A stretch of DNA of 64,000 nt. Source: a virus. Positions 49,548 through 56,862 of this stretch are shown here, piece by piece. Position numbers and translations under genes: made by a program. The notes under the pieces were generated by a model, which did no database searches, was not told where the DNA came from, and saw only the letters and a list, made by a program, of their open reading frames with translations. Positions within the stretch are counted from its first letter, which is position 1; each line of letters opens with the position of its first letter. The stretch lies in the IMG/VR virus record IMGVR_UViG_3300005530_000025, positions 1 to 64,000 of that record; one strand, written 5' to 3'.

Positions 49548-50132
49548 ATGGCCGGATACCCCCATGGCGACCTGGCGCATCACTGCGGCCCCGGGTGCGC
49601 TGAGTACGAGGACTGGCTCCGGCGGGCCGGCCAGGGCAGCGCGCACCCGGGCAGCCGCCGCCTGGGCCGCTACCAGCGGGCCGGCGGCATCCGGGTGAGC
49701 GAGTACGAGGACCACGCCTGCGGGCCGGGCTGCCCGCTGTATGACGCGAAGATGATGGCCGAGCTGATGACCCCGGCTCCGTGGCCCGGCGACCCGATAC
49801 CGGGCCAGCCGCACGGCAAGCCCGGGCACGGCTGCGACCCGGGGTGCCCCGACTACGACGCCACCGCGGCGATGGTGGAGGCCTACCAGGAGGCGCGGCA
49901 GTTCGCGGGCCTGCCCCCGGCCTGGGCCGGAGAGCAGCTGACCCCGCACGGCAGGGCCGGTCACATGTGCGGGCTGGCCTGCCCGGAGGCTGACCTGATG
50001 GGCGACCTGGGCGAGGCCATGACCGCCGGGCGCGCCAGGGCAGCCCGTCCCGGGTCATCTCCGGGAGCATCCGGGCGGTGGCGGCAGTGGCTGCGGCACG
50101 CCACGGGCGGACGGCGGCATCAGGACGGCTGA
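49548..50132 (+). CDS. Protein with four C-x-x-x-C repeats
   Basis: 194 residues. Four near copies of a ten-residue metal-site-like motif: H-H-C-G-P-G-C-A-E-Y (about 11), H-A-C-G-P-G-C-P-L-Y (55), H-G-C-D-P-G-C-P-D-Y (95) and H-M-C-G-L-A-C-P-E-A (138), joined by Pro/Gly linkers. Each supplies His and two Cys. A regularly spaced metal-binding or disulphide protein; no family recognised. Confidence 0.6.
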   Translation: MAGYPHGDLAHHCGPGCAEYEDWLRRAGQGSAHPGSRRLGRYQRAGGIRVSEYEDHACGPGCPLYDAKMMAELMTPAPWPGDPIPGQPHGKPGHGCDPGCPDYDATAAMVEAYQEARQFAGLPPAWAGEQLTPHGRAGHMCGLACPEADLMGDLGEAMTAGRARAARPGSSPGASGRWRQWLRHATGGRRHQDG

Positions 50133-50223
50133 CTCATCGTGCCGTCCGCAGCGCAGGCACAGCCGCCATTCTTTTGCCATCCGCGGAGCCTTTCTGCGGA
50201 CGTAGACGGGTGGGGTGTGGTGC

Positions 50224-50264
50224 TGCCCTGGCCCGCGGCGGATTGCTGTACGCGGGCCAGGGCA
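50224..50264. terminator. Bidirectional terminator between converging genes
   Basis: Perfect 14-bp stem TGCCCTGGCCCGCG/CGCGGGCCAGGGCA with a 13-nt loop, between genes converging at 50132 and 50277. Confidence 0.75.
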
Positions 50265-50276
50265 GGCTGGTGCGGG

Positions 50277-50702
50277 CTAGTCCTTCATTGCGGCGCGCCT
50301 GGACCAGGCCATGACGAGGTGCGCCCAGTCGGGGTAGTGCTCGATGGCCGGGAGGGTGTGAAAAACGTTCTCGCGCGGGCCGACGATGACAAGGTGCTTG
50401 CCGAGGCCGAGGGCGAGCCCGAACTCGACATGGCGGCCGCCCTTGCCGCCCCCGCCGGGCGACGTGAATGAGATGACCGTGTCCGCGGCCTCCAGGTCGT
50501 GCAGGTCGGCCTCTGCGTACTGGCTGCACTCGGCTGGCTCGGCATTCAGCTTCTCGCCGACGACGGACTCCAGGAGGTTGCCGCCGTGCTGGTCGATCCA
50601 CCGTGAGGTGATGGTGTAGCCGAGGGCCTGGAGGACGTCGCGGACGCCCTGCATCTCTTCGTGGCGGCTGTAGCGGGCTGCCAGGTAGATCTGGGTGGTC
50701 AT
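50277..50702 (-). CDS. Nucleoside 2-deoxyribosyltransferase-like protein
   Basis: 141 residues. I-Y-L-A-A-R-Y-S-R at the start, A-E-A-D-L-H-D-L-E-A-A-D-T-V-I in the middle and G-G-R-H-V-E-F-G-L-A-L-G-L-G-K-H-L-V-I-V-G match the deoxyribosyltransferase superfamily, with the catalytic-type Glu in H-V-E-F-G. Such phage enzymes may rework nucleotides; some relatives act in defence. Strong AGGAAGG site. Confidence 0.75.
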   Translation of the reverse strand: MTTQIYLAARYSRHEEMQGVRDVLQALGYTITSRWIDQHGGNLLESVVGEKLNAEPAECSQYAEADLHDLEAADTVISFTSPGGGGKGGRHVEFGLALGLGKHLVIVGPRENVFHTLPAIEHYPDWAHLVMAWSRRAAMKD

Positions 50703-50835
50703 GTGGTGCCTTCCTGTGTCGCTGCGGTTGGTGCTGCCGCCCCGGCGAAGCTGGGACCGGGGCAGCAGGCTCTAGGGGGTGGCGGCGTTGTCTGGCGCGT
50801 AGCGGTGTGCGCCCTGGCACCGGCAGGGGCACGGC

Positions 50836-51534
50836 TCACGGGCGGCCAGGGCAGGTCACCAGCTCCCGGCTCAGGGTGACCAGCCCGGTGCGGGCGACCG
50901 AGCGCCAGCTGAAGCCGCAGCAGCGCGTGAAGGTATCGCTGCCCTCCGGGTCATCCTCCGGGAGCACCATCAGGTGCACGACCAGGTCCCCGGGGCTGTC
51001 CGGCGAGCCCCGGCTCACCAGGCGGTAGGCGGTCCGCAGCGTGCCCGGCGAGCAGTGCCCGTAGTCCTGCCGCCTGCTTCTGCCGTGCGCGGGCTCCAGG
51101 ATCCGGTAGCGCACCGTGTCCCCGTACCGCCCGCCATCCTCCACGCGCTCGACCTGAACGCGGCGGCCGTGCACGCTCCCGCCCTTCTTCCCCTCCCAGA
51201 CCTGGCCGGGCAGGACCGGCGTCAGGTAGTCCGGGGCAGGCCGGGGCGCGGAACTGGTGACGGCCGCCGTCCCGGCCGGCAGCCCGGCCAGGCCCCGGCC
51301 GCGGGGCGTGCATGCGTAGGTGACCACCGAGCGCCCGGCGCTGCCCTGGCGGGTGCCCTTCACCGCCAGCCCGGCCGAGACCAGGCGGGCCGCCGCGGTG
51401 GTCATCTGCGAGCCGGTGATGCGGAAGTCCCGCAGCCGCAGCTCGGTGCTCAGCTCCTCGCGGGACCGGGACTCGCTGCTGGCGGCCAGCAGGTACAGCA
51501 GCGCGTTCTCCTGGGGCGTCAGGTACCGGGTCAT
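50836..51534 (-). CDS. Winged-helix protein with unknown C-terminal domain
   Basis: 232 residues from ATG at 51534. Residues 1-75: winged helix (L-T-P-Q-E-N-A-L-L-Y-L-L-A-A-S...R-I-T-G-S-Q-M-T-T-A-A-A-R-L). Residues 95-200: beta domain with G-Q-V-W-E-G-K-K-G-G, V-E-R-V-E-D-G-G-R-Y and L-R-T-A-Y. At its stop, the +1 frame continues with a Cys-rich tail (see findings). Likely DNA-binding. Confidence 0.55.
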   Translation of the reverse strand: MTRYLTPQENALLYLLAASSESRSREELSTELRLRDFRITGSQMTTAAARLVSAGLAVKGTRQGSAGRSVVTYACTPRGRGLAGLPAGTAAVTSSAPRPAPDYLTPVLPGQVWEGKKGGSVHGRRVQVERVEDGGRYGDTVRYRILEPAHGRSRRQDYGHCSPGTLRTAYRLVSRGSPDSPGDLVVHLMVLPEDDPEGSDTFTRCCGFSWRSVARTGLVTLSRELVTCPGRP

Positions 51535-51653
51535 GGCGCTGTCCCGGGGCTGACCTGCGCGGGCGGGGCATGGTGCGCCGGGCTCTCCGCTGATCCGATA
51601 GCCGCTCCCAGGGCAGCACCGATGATGATGGCCAGGATCAGCGAGCGGATCAT
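51531..51653 (-). CDS. 40-residue membrane or secreted peptide
   Basis: ATG at 51653 overlapping the previous stop; stop overlaps the next ATG. N-terminal hydrophobic helix (L-I-L-A-I-I-I-G-A-A-L-G-A-A-I-G), then a His/Pro tail. Translational coupling on both sides supports it as a real gene. Confidence 0.5.
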   Translation of the reverse strand: MIRSLILAIIIGAALGAAIGSAESPAHHAPPAQVSPGTAP

Positions 51654-52201
51654 GGCGCCCTCCAGTAGCCGTAGACGCAGCGGGTGCCATCGCGGCACGG
51701 GTCGTAGGTGTCGTGCACCGTGCCGTCAATCACCGCGGTGATGTGCTTTGTCACCGAGACGATCAGGCGGCCGTCAGGCAGCTCGCCCGGGGTGAGGTGG
51801 ACCCGGCAGCCCGTGCCGATGCCCATCACGGGGGTCCAGGCAAGGCCCAGCCCGGCCAGGTAGGCGCGAGTGGTCCTCTTCTCGATCCCGGTGCGGGCAG
51901 CGGACGGACGATGCCCGCGGAGATGCTCATGCTGGCGGCAGAAGGCGTTCAGCTCGTCATAGACCTCGCGGTAGGGGCGGCCGGTCACGATGGCCACGGC
52001 CCGGGTGACGCAGTCGCCGGTATCGCCCCGGAAGCCAGCCGCCGCGCGCCCTCCGTCGTCGGTCACCAGCGGCAGCGCGCCACGGCCGGCAGCGGTCACC
52101 GGGCCGGCCTTCAGGTCCGCCACGTACGCCGGCCCGCGCAGCGCCTCCGGCACCTCGGTGCCTGCCAGCAGCAGCGAGTCCATCCACCTGGTCCTGGTCA
52201 T
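51650..52201 (-). CDS. Papain-like cysteine peptidase candidate
   Basis: 183 residues. G-D-C-V-T-R-A-V-A-I-V-T-G-R near residue 61 gives a candidate nucleophilic Cys at a helix start, K-H-I-T-A-V-I-D-G at 152 a candidate His, and D-T-Y-D-P a candidate Asp. This Cys...His...Asp order and the G-D-C-x-x-R-A motif resemble C39/C70-type phage peptidases. Activity untested; possibly an anti-host or ubiquitin-like cleaving function (inference). Confidence 0.6.
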   Translation of the reverse strand: MTRTRWMDSLLLAGTEVPEALRGPAYVADLKAGPVTAAGRGALPLVTDDGGRAAAGFRGDTGDCVTRAVAIVTGRPYREVYDELNAFCRQHEHLRGHRPSAARTGIEKRTTRAYLAGLGLAWTPVMGIGTGCRVHLTPGELPDGRLIVSVTKHITAVIDGTVHDTYDPCRDGTRCVYGYWRAP

Positions 52202-52204
52202 TGC

Positions 52205-52435
52205 TTACTCCTCCTCCGTTCCCGCGGACACGAAGGCCTGCACGGCCCTGTCTGCCTCGCGGACGGTGGCATAGGCACGGTTAGCAGACGGGTGCCGGAC
52301 GCGGCTGTGCGTGCCTCCTGCGGCCAGGTAGAGGCCGCTGCCGGGACCACTCCAGGCCAGCTTCAGCGAGGTATCCGGCAGGGCCCACTCCTGCGCGCCG
52401 AATGCCAGCGGGGTGCGCTGCGCCCTCGCGGCCAT
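52205..52435 (-). CDS. Hypothetical protein
   Basis: 76 residues. L-P-D-T-S-L-K-L-A-W-S-G-P-G-S-G-L-Y-L-A-A-G-G-T-H-S, then A-Y-A-T-V-R-E-A-D-R-A-V-Q-A-F. Small alpha/beta unit. Not recognised. Confidence 0.55.
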   Translation of the reverse strand: MAARAQRTPLAFGAQEWALPDTSLKLAWSGPGSGLYLAAGGTHSRVRHPSANRAYATVREADRAVQAFVSAGTEEE

Positions 52436-52857
52436 CAGCGTGCCCCGAGGACCTGAAGGCCGGCCCGGGTGATCTCGTAGCCGTGCTCGCGGGAGCCGGC
52501 CGCCAGGCCCATCCGCAGCAGCTCGTCAGCGAGTGCCAGGGCGGGCTCGCTCAGCGGTCCGTGCGGGGAGGACATGATCACCCGCAGCGTGACTGCCTGG
52601 ACGTGGTTCAGCTCCGGCGCCAGGCGCGTCACCCGGATGAGCCTGTCCGGGTGCACCGTGATGCCCCAGGCGGCCTTATAGGCGCGCTCGGATGTGTCGG
52701 CCGAGGCACTCAGCCAGGTCTCGCCTCTCGTCACCACGGGGTGGCTGTAGGGCTCAACCCGGGTGATGCGATGCACCTTGCCCAGGAACTCGTAGTCATC
52801 GCCCGGGCGCACCTCCGACCCGGGCACCTCGACAGTGATCACTTCAGGCATCGTCAT
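52435..52857 (-). CDS. Hypothetical protein with C-terminal winged-helix-like region
   Basis: 140 residues. N-terminal beta part (V-R-P-G-D-D-Y-E-F-L-G-K-V-H-R-I) reads like an SH3-type barrel; C-terminal helices (L-A-D-E-L-L-R-M-G-L-A-A-G) end in Y-E-I-T-R-A-G-L, a wing-like hairpin. Possible nucleic-acid binding. Confidence 0.5.
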   Translation of the reverse strand: MTMPEVITVEVPGSEVRPGDDYEFLGKVHRITRVEPYSHPVVTRGETWLSASADTSERAYKAAWGITVHPDRLIRVTRLAPELNHVQAVTLRVIMSSPHGPLSEPALALADELLRMGLAAGSREHGYEITRAGLQVLGAR

Positions 52858-53170
52858 CCTCCAGGGACAGCTCGTAGCGGAACTTCGAGAAGGTGTGCGT
52901 GCCGGGGCAGTCTGCGTGGCCGGCCGGGCCCGAGGTGTCGCAGCCCTTCAGCTCGGACTGCACCAGCGGGCAGTTATCGCCCCGGCGCGCCCAGGCGGTC
53001 AGCACGTAGTAGCGCTCCGGGTCAGGCTGCGTGCAGGACGAGGCCACGGTCAGGGCCTCCAGTCCGCCCTCCGCGGCGATCGCGGCCAGGTACTCCTCAC
53101 GGGTGATCGTCTCCCAGCGGCCGGGCCAGCCGGAGGCGTCAGTGACGCGGCCGGGTGCAGTGTCAGGCAC
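52844..53170 (-). CDS. Hypothetical protein with Cys residues
   Basis: 108 residues, GTG start. R-W-E-T-I-T-R-E-E-Y-L-A-A-I-A-A-E-G-G-L, then Y-Y-V-L-T-A-W-A-R-R-G-D-N-C and D-C-P-G-T-H-T-F-S-K-F-R-Y-E-L. Overlaps the neighbours on both sides. Not recognised. Confidence 0.55.
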   Translation of the reverse strand: MPDTAPGRVTDASGWPGRWETITREEYLAAIAAEGGLEALTVASSCTQPDPERYYVLTAWARRGDNCPLVQSELKGCDTSGPAGHADCPGTHTFSKFRYELSLEDDDA

Positions 53171-53444
53171 CGGGGGCCTCCCTCGTGGCTGCGGCCAGGG
53201 CAGCGTCCATGCGGCGGCTGCCGGCCCGGAAGCGCTTGGCCTGGCCCTTGCAGTGGTCGCAGCAGTAGCGCGCCCTCAGCGGCAGCACGGAGCCGTGCAG
53301 CCTCCCGAGGAGCGCCAGGCGCCGCTGGTCCCCGCGGACCTGGTCCAGGTCGGTGAGGCAGTTGCCGCAGTGCCGCGGGCACGGGCAGCCGGCGGCGTGG
53401 TAGCCCACGGACGGGTCGTCGTACAGCCAGGCGGTCTCAGCCAT
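53163..53444 (-). CDS. Cys-rich zinc protein, paralog of 47074-47391
   Basis: 93 residues. A-G-C-P-C-P-R-H-C-G-N-C-L-T-D and, 40 residues on, R-Y-C-C-D-H-C-K-G-Q-A-K-R-F. Same cysteine order as the paralog. Coupled with the PP-loop enzyme upstream. Confidence 0.6.
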   Translation of the reverse strand: MAETAWLYDDPSVGYHAAGCPCPRHCGNCLTDLDQVRGDQRRLALLGRLHGSVLPLRARYCCDHCKGQAKRFRAGSRRMDAALAAATREAPGA

Positions 53445-54261
53445 TCCAGTTCGCCGCCTGCACCGCGATGCCGGCGGCCGTGGCAGCCTGCGCCTTCGCG
53501 ATGATCTGCCGCATCGAGCGGCCGTTCTGGAAGGTGTGGCCCATCCGCTCCTCCAGCTCGGCGCGGATCTGGGCGCCGCGGGGGTTGAGCTGGGCGGCGC
53601 GCACCAGGGCCTTCTCGCCAGCCAGAACGCAGAACATGCAGGACAGGCGCGGCATCCCCTCGTCGTAGATGTGGTGGTAGCGGATGCGGCTGACGCAGAT
53701 GTCGTCCCACACCTCGCGCTCGGTCATCTCGTGGATGGGCAGCCAGGTGTCCACGTGGCGGCGGCCGTTGGTGGCCCGCTTGTCGTGGCTGAAGACCTTC
53801 AGCAGGGCCCGCTTCGGGCTCTCGGAGGCGCGCATGCCCATGCAGTTCAGGATGCGGACCGGGCGGGTCATGCCCAGGGCGCGGACCTCAGCGGACAGCA
53901 TGGTCATCACGGTGGCGATCGGGTCGCGCTTCAGGTCCGAGGTGCAGTAGCGGTTCTTGGCGTCCGGCCACATCCCGCGGCGCTCGATGTGCTCCAGCAG
54001 GCCGACGGGCTCGCCCTTGCTCTCGCCCTTGCGGACCTTGATGAACCGCAGGCCGTAGTGCTCAGCGTGGTAGCGCGCGATCTCCTCGGTGCCGGGCCAC
54101 TCATCGGCCTCGCCCAGGTCCGCGAACACGCACACGAGCCTGGAGCGCTCGACCCCGGCCGCGTCGGCCAGGCGCACGACCCGGCGCAGCATGGTCTGGG
54201 AGTCCTTGCCCCCGGAGATGTTGCACAGAATCCGGTCGTACCAGGTGATCGGCTGGTCCAC
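53437..54261 (-). CDS. PP-loop ATP-pyrophosphatase, PAPS-reductase-like
   Basis: 274 residues from GTG at 54261, downstream of the promoter at 54296 (the frame's earlier starts lie upstream of the promoter). N-I-S-G-G-K-D-S-Q-T-M-L gives the S-G-G-K-D-S PP-loop, with V-C-V-F-A-D-L-G-E, R-Y-C-T-S-D-L-K-R, W-L-P-I-H-E-M-T-E-R-E-V-W and a C-M-F-C pair. This combination marks the adenosine-phosphosulfate reductase/DndC superfamily. In a phage it may support sulfur-containing DNA or RNA modification (inference). Confidence 0.8.
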   Translation of the reverse strand: MDQPITWYDRILCNISGGKDSQTMLRRVVRLADAAGVERSRLVCVFADLGEADEWPGTEEIARYHAEHYGLRFIKVRKGESKGEPVGLLEHIERRGMWPDAKNRYCTSDLKRDPIATVMTMLSAEVRALGMTRPVRILNCMGMRASESPKRALLKVFSHDKRATNGRRHVDTWLPIHEMTEREVWDDICVSRIRYHHIYDEGMPRLSCMFCVLAGEKALVRAAQLNPRGAQIRAELEERMGHTFQNGRSMRQIIAKAQAATAAGIAVQAANWNG

Positions 54262-54295
54262 GGTGCCTCCTCGTCGTCCGTCCCTTGCAGATTCC

Positions 54296-54324
54296 ACATT
54301 ACAGGATTTCTTGCTATTGTTCAA
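54296..54324 (-). promoter_or_regulatory. Promoter of the PP-loop gene run
   Basis: Leftward TTGAAC, 17-nt spacer AATAGCAAGAAATCCTG, TAATGT, then leader CTGCAAGGGACGGACGACGA and GGAGG before GTG at 54261. Confidence 0.75.
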
Positions 54325-54370
54325 CCGGACGCACAGGCACGGGCAAGAGAGCGCGTCATGACGCACCGGC

Positions 54371-54399
54371 TTGCTCGTTAGCAAGAAAACTCGTAACCT
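54371..54399 (+). promoter_or_regulatory. Promoter of the rightward early run
   Basis: TTGCTC, 17-nt spacer GTTAGCAAGAAAACTCG, TAACCT; divergent from the promoter at 54296, with 46 bases between the two -35 boxes. ATG at 54421. Confidence 0.7.
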
Positions 54400-54420
54400 A
54401 GACGTGACGCGAGGAGACGC

Positions 54421-55086
54421 ATGGACGAGAGCACCGAGCAGGCCATCGCGACGGTCGTGGCGAGCGGGAACAGCGACAGCGAGTCCATCCGGCTGGCCCT
54501 GCTGGCCCGCGGTCACATCGTCAGGCACGAGGCACTGTGCGCCATGCTGCTCACGATGGGCGAGCAGCACCACCTGATCTGGTGGCACCTGGGAGCCTGG
54601 GTGCCGGCGAACGAGCCGTCAGGCACGGCCCAGAAGCTGGACGAGACCATCTCCGGCCTGCTGGAGCACGCGGCCCCGGCGCTGCTGACCGCGCACCAGG
54701 TGCAGCAGATCCTGACGGCCCGCGGCGAGCGGCAGAGCATCAGCGCCATCACCATGTCCGCCAGCCGGCTGGCTCACGAGGGCAGGGCCACCGCGGGGTC
54801 AGCCGGGCTGCGTGGTCACCTGGCCTGGGGATGGCGCGGCGAGACCAGCTCCGAGAAGGGCTGCCGGAAGATCCTGGAGATCATGGCGCCCCTGAAGACC
54901 GGGGCCAGCGGCCGGGACCTGCGGAATCAGCTACAGCAGGACGGCATGAACGTGACCCGCGAGACCGTGCAGTGCTGGCTGAGCACGCTGATCCGGGAGA
55001 AGGCCCTGGAGGCCGCTAAGTACGGCTACGTCATCACCGACGCCGGCCGGATCCGGATCGGGCTGGACCCGGAGGGCACATCATGA
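54421..55086 (+). CDS. Multi-winged-helix DNA-binding protein
   Basis: 221 residues, ribosome-binding site GAGGAG. Three helix-turn-helix-like segments in a row (about 5-65, 85-130 and 145-215; e.g. L-T-A-H-Q-V-Q-Q-I-L-T-A-R-G and V-T-R-E-T-V-Q-C-W-L-S-T-L-I-R-E). Tandem winged helices suggest a transcription regulator. First gene after the promoter at 54371, opposite the PP-loop gene, so it may control this divergent pair. Confidence 0.6.
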   Translation: MDESTEQAIATVVASGNSDSESIRLALLARGHIVRHEALCAMLLTMGEQHHLIWWHLGAWVPANEPSGTAQKLDETISGLLEHAAPALLTAHQVQQILTARGERQSISAITMSASRLAHEGRATAGSAGLRGHLAWGWRGETSSEKGCRKILEIMAPLKTGASGRDLRNQLQQDGMNVTRETVQCWLSTLIREKALEAAKYGYVITDAGRIRIGLDPEGTS

Positions 55087-55280
55087 TGACCATCATCATG
55101 ATCATGATCGCCTGCGGCTCGTTCCTGATCATGGCCGGCATCCGGATCTGGGTGCAGGGACGCGCCGGGGTGCGGGCCGGCCCGTTCCTCAGCAAGCGGT
55201 CCGCGCAGCGCTACGCCAGCCGGCGGGGCCCGGCCGCGATCGATCCGGCCACAGGGCCAGGAACGAGAGTGACCAGGTGA
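55083..55280 (+). CDS. Small membrane protein
   Basis: 65 residues. N-terminal helix (I-I-M-I-M-I-A-C-G-S-F-L-I-M-A-G-I), then a basic tail (K-R-S-A-Q-R-Y-A-S-R-R). Overlaps both neighbours. Not recognised. Confidence 0.5.
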   Translation: MMTIIMIMIACGSFLIMAGIRIWVQGRAGVRAGPFLSKRSAQRYASRRGPAAIDPATGPGTRVTR

Positions 55281-55561
55281 GCGCAGCTGAGATAGCCGAG
55301 GTGGCCGCGGTCGCAGTCGCGTCATACGTGGCCGGCCAGTGGCTGCCCCGGCCGCGCGTTCGGAGGCGGGGCCTGAGGGCGAGGCCGCTGAGACTGAACT
55401 GCAAGGGCTGCGGCCATCACCGGTCCTACCACGTGAGGGGCACGGGACCCTGCAACTACACGGCCTCGGGCCCGGGCCCGTGCAGCTGCCTGGCCTACGC
55501 CGGGCCCGTGCCGCTGGACGTGCCCGAGTACTACGACCCGAGGGAGATAACCGGAGGGTGA
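55277..55561 (+). CDS. Zinc-ribbon protein with membrane-like N terminus
   Basis: 94 residues, GTG start. Ala/Val-rich N-terminal segment, then L-N-C-K-G-C-G-H-H-R-S-Y-H and P-C-N-Y-T-A-S-G-P-G-P-C-S-C, a four-Cys/His site. Followed by a small hairpin CCCCTG-AGA-CAGGGG at about 55665. Function unknown. Confidence 0.55.
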   Translation: MSAAEIAEVAAVAVASYVAGQWLPRPRVRRRGLRARPLRLNCKGCGHHRSYHVRGTGPCNYTASGPGPCSCLAYAGPVPLDVPEYYDPREITGG

Positions 55562-55726
55562 CCCCTCTCGCGAGCGGTCCCCCCGGCCGGCGCAGGACGA
55601 CACCAGATGCAGGTCAGGCAGAGGGTGCCCTAAACGGAGGATGATCTTGAAAGGCCGCCCCTGAGACAGGGGGTCAGGCGCGTTAGACGGCAGTCGCGAG
55701 CTGACATGAGGGAAGGAAACGGGCAA

Positions 55727-56467
55727 ATGGGACAGAATCTCGGTCCAGGAGATCAGGAGCAGGGCCCGGCAGCACCGGGAGCCCGGCAGAAGATGATCCG
55801 TGACCTGGTTCCCGGCGACCGGGTGCACCTGTACGGCGCAGTGGTCCAGGTCACCGCGCCCTGGTACCCGGAGGCGAGGGCTGTTCCGGGGTGGGGCAGG
55901 CTGCCCGTGATCTGGGACGGCGAGCGGTGCGCCCCGCCGGAGGAGGGCGCGCGCCTGGCTGAGGTAGACCACGACCCTGAGCGGTGCACTGACGGCAAGT
56001 GCCCGGCCTGCCTGGAGCTGGCGGGGTACGGGCCTGAGAGCGCAGCAGGGGCGAGCACCGTATCAGGCTGGTACCAGTGGCTGCGCACCCTGGAGGGGAC
56101 CCGGCAGCGCATCGACCAGCAGCTGTCGGTCACCATCAGCGCCGCGCAGGCCGCCATTGCCGCGCTGGAGCGGGAGCTGGTCCGCCGCCAGGTAGACGAT
56201 GAGCTGCACCGCATGCAGGAATCCTGGTCGGCCGCCCGGGAGCGCGGCGGGCAGCCCGCGAGGAACCGGTGGGAGTTCATGGGGCTCACTGCGGATGAGC
56301 ACGGGGCCTGGAAGGCCACCGGGGCCGTCCCGGATCGCCTGGTCCATGCGGCTCACCGCAGGGCTATCGAGGCGGACCACGTCCGGCACGACTACCGGGC
56401 GATGGCCACGACCGCCTACCCGGGCTGCGATGAGTGCTCAGCCGGGCGGGAGAGAGCGCGGTCATGA
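55727..56467 (+). CDS. Coiled-coil hypothetical protein with Cys motif
   Basis: 246 residues from ATG at 55727 (GGAAGGAA upstream; ATG at 55706 is the alternative). L-V-P-G-D-R-V-H-L-Y-G-A-V-V-Q-V-T near residue 25 reads like an SH3-type barrel; C-T-D-G-K-C-P-A-C near 85; then a long helix (A-A-I-A-A-L-E-R-E-L-V-R-R-Q-V) and a final C-D-E-C. Not recognised. Confidence 0.5.
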   Translation: MGQNLGPGDQEQGPAAPGARQKMIRDLVPGDRVHLYGAVVQVTAPWYPEARAVPGWGRLPVIWDGERCAPPEEGARLAEVDHDPERCTDGKCPACLELAGYGPESAAGASTVSGWYQWLRTLEGTRQRIDQQLSVTISAAQAAIAALERELVRRQVDDELHRMQESWSAARERGGQPARNRWEFMGLTADEHGAWKATGAVPDRLVHAAHRRAIEADHVRHDYRAMATTAYPGCDECSAGRERARS

Positions 56468-56862
56468 GCGAGCACGAGCCGGAGCCCCGGGTCACCCCGG
56501 AGGGCTTCATCACCCTCAGCAGCCAGCCACCGCGGTACCGCAGCCGGATCTGGTGGCCGCTGCTGATGATCGAGGTGGCCATCGGACGGGGGCGCAGGCG
56601 TGCAGCGCAGCGCCGGCACCCGGAGGACTTCGCGCTCCCGGCGGTCGTGCTGGCGACTGATGAGACGCAGATGATGATCAGCTCACCGGAGGCACTGGAG
56701 GCCGTGCGGGGAATCCTGGCCGCCGGCCGGAGGGGCATGCCGGCGCTGAGCCCGGGGGATTCCCTGGCCATCGACGGCGGGCGGATCACCCACGTCATCC
56801 TGCGGCAGGAGCTGGACGACATGTGGGGCGGGGCTCACCCGCCGCGGAAGGACCCGGAATGA
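56464..56862 (+). CDS. Hypothetical protein
   Basis: 132 residues, ATG overlapping the previous stop. F-I-T-L-S-S-Q-P-P-R-Y-R-S-R-I-W-W-P-L, basic linker, then F-A-L-P-A-V-V-L-A-T-D-E-T-Q-M-M-I and I-D-G-G-R-I-T-H-V-I-L. Not recognised. Confidence 0.5.
   Translation: MSEHEPEPRVTPEGFITLSSQPPRYRSRIWWPLLMIEVAIGRGRRRAAQRRHPEDFALPAVVLATDETQMMISSPEALEAVRGILAAGRRGMPALSPGDSLAIDGGRITHVILRQELDDMWGGAHPPRKDPE

Noticed and set aside
50142-50184. 41-codon minus-strand frame with C-L-R-C near 50184
   Set aside because: Overlaps the convincing gene ending at 50132 and has only a weak start signal.
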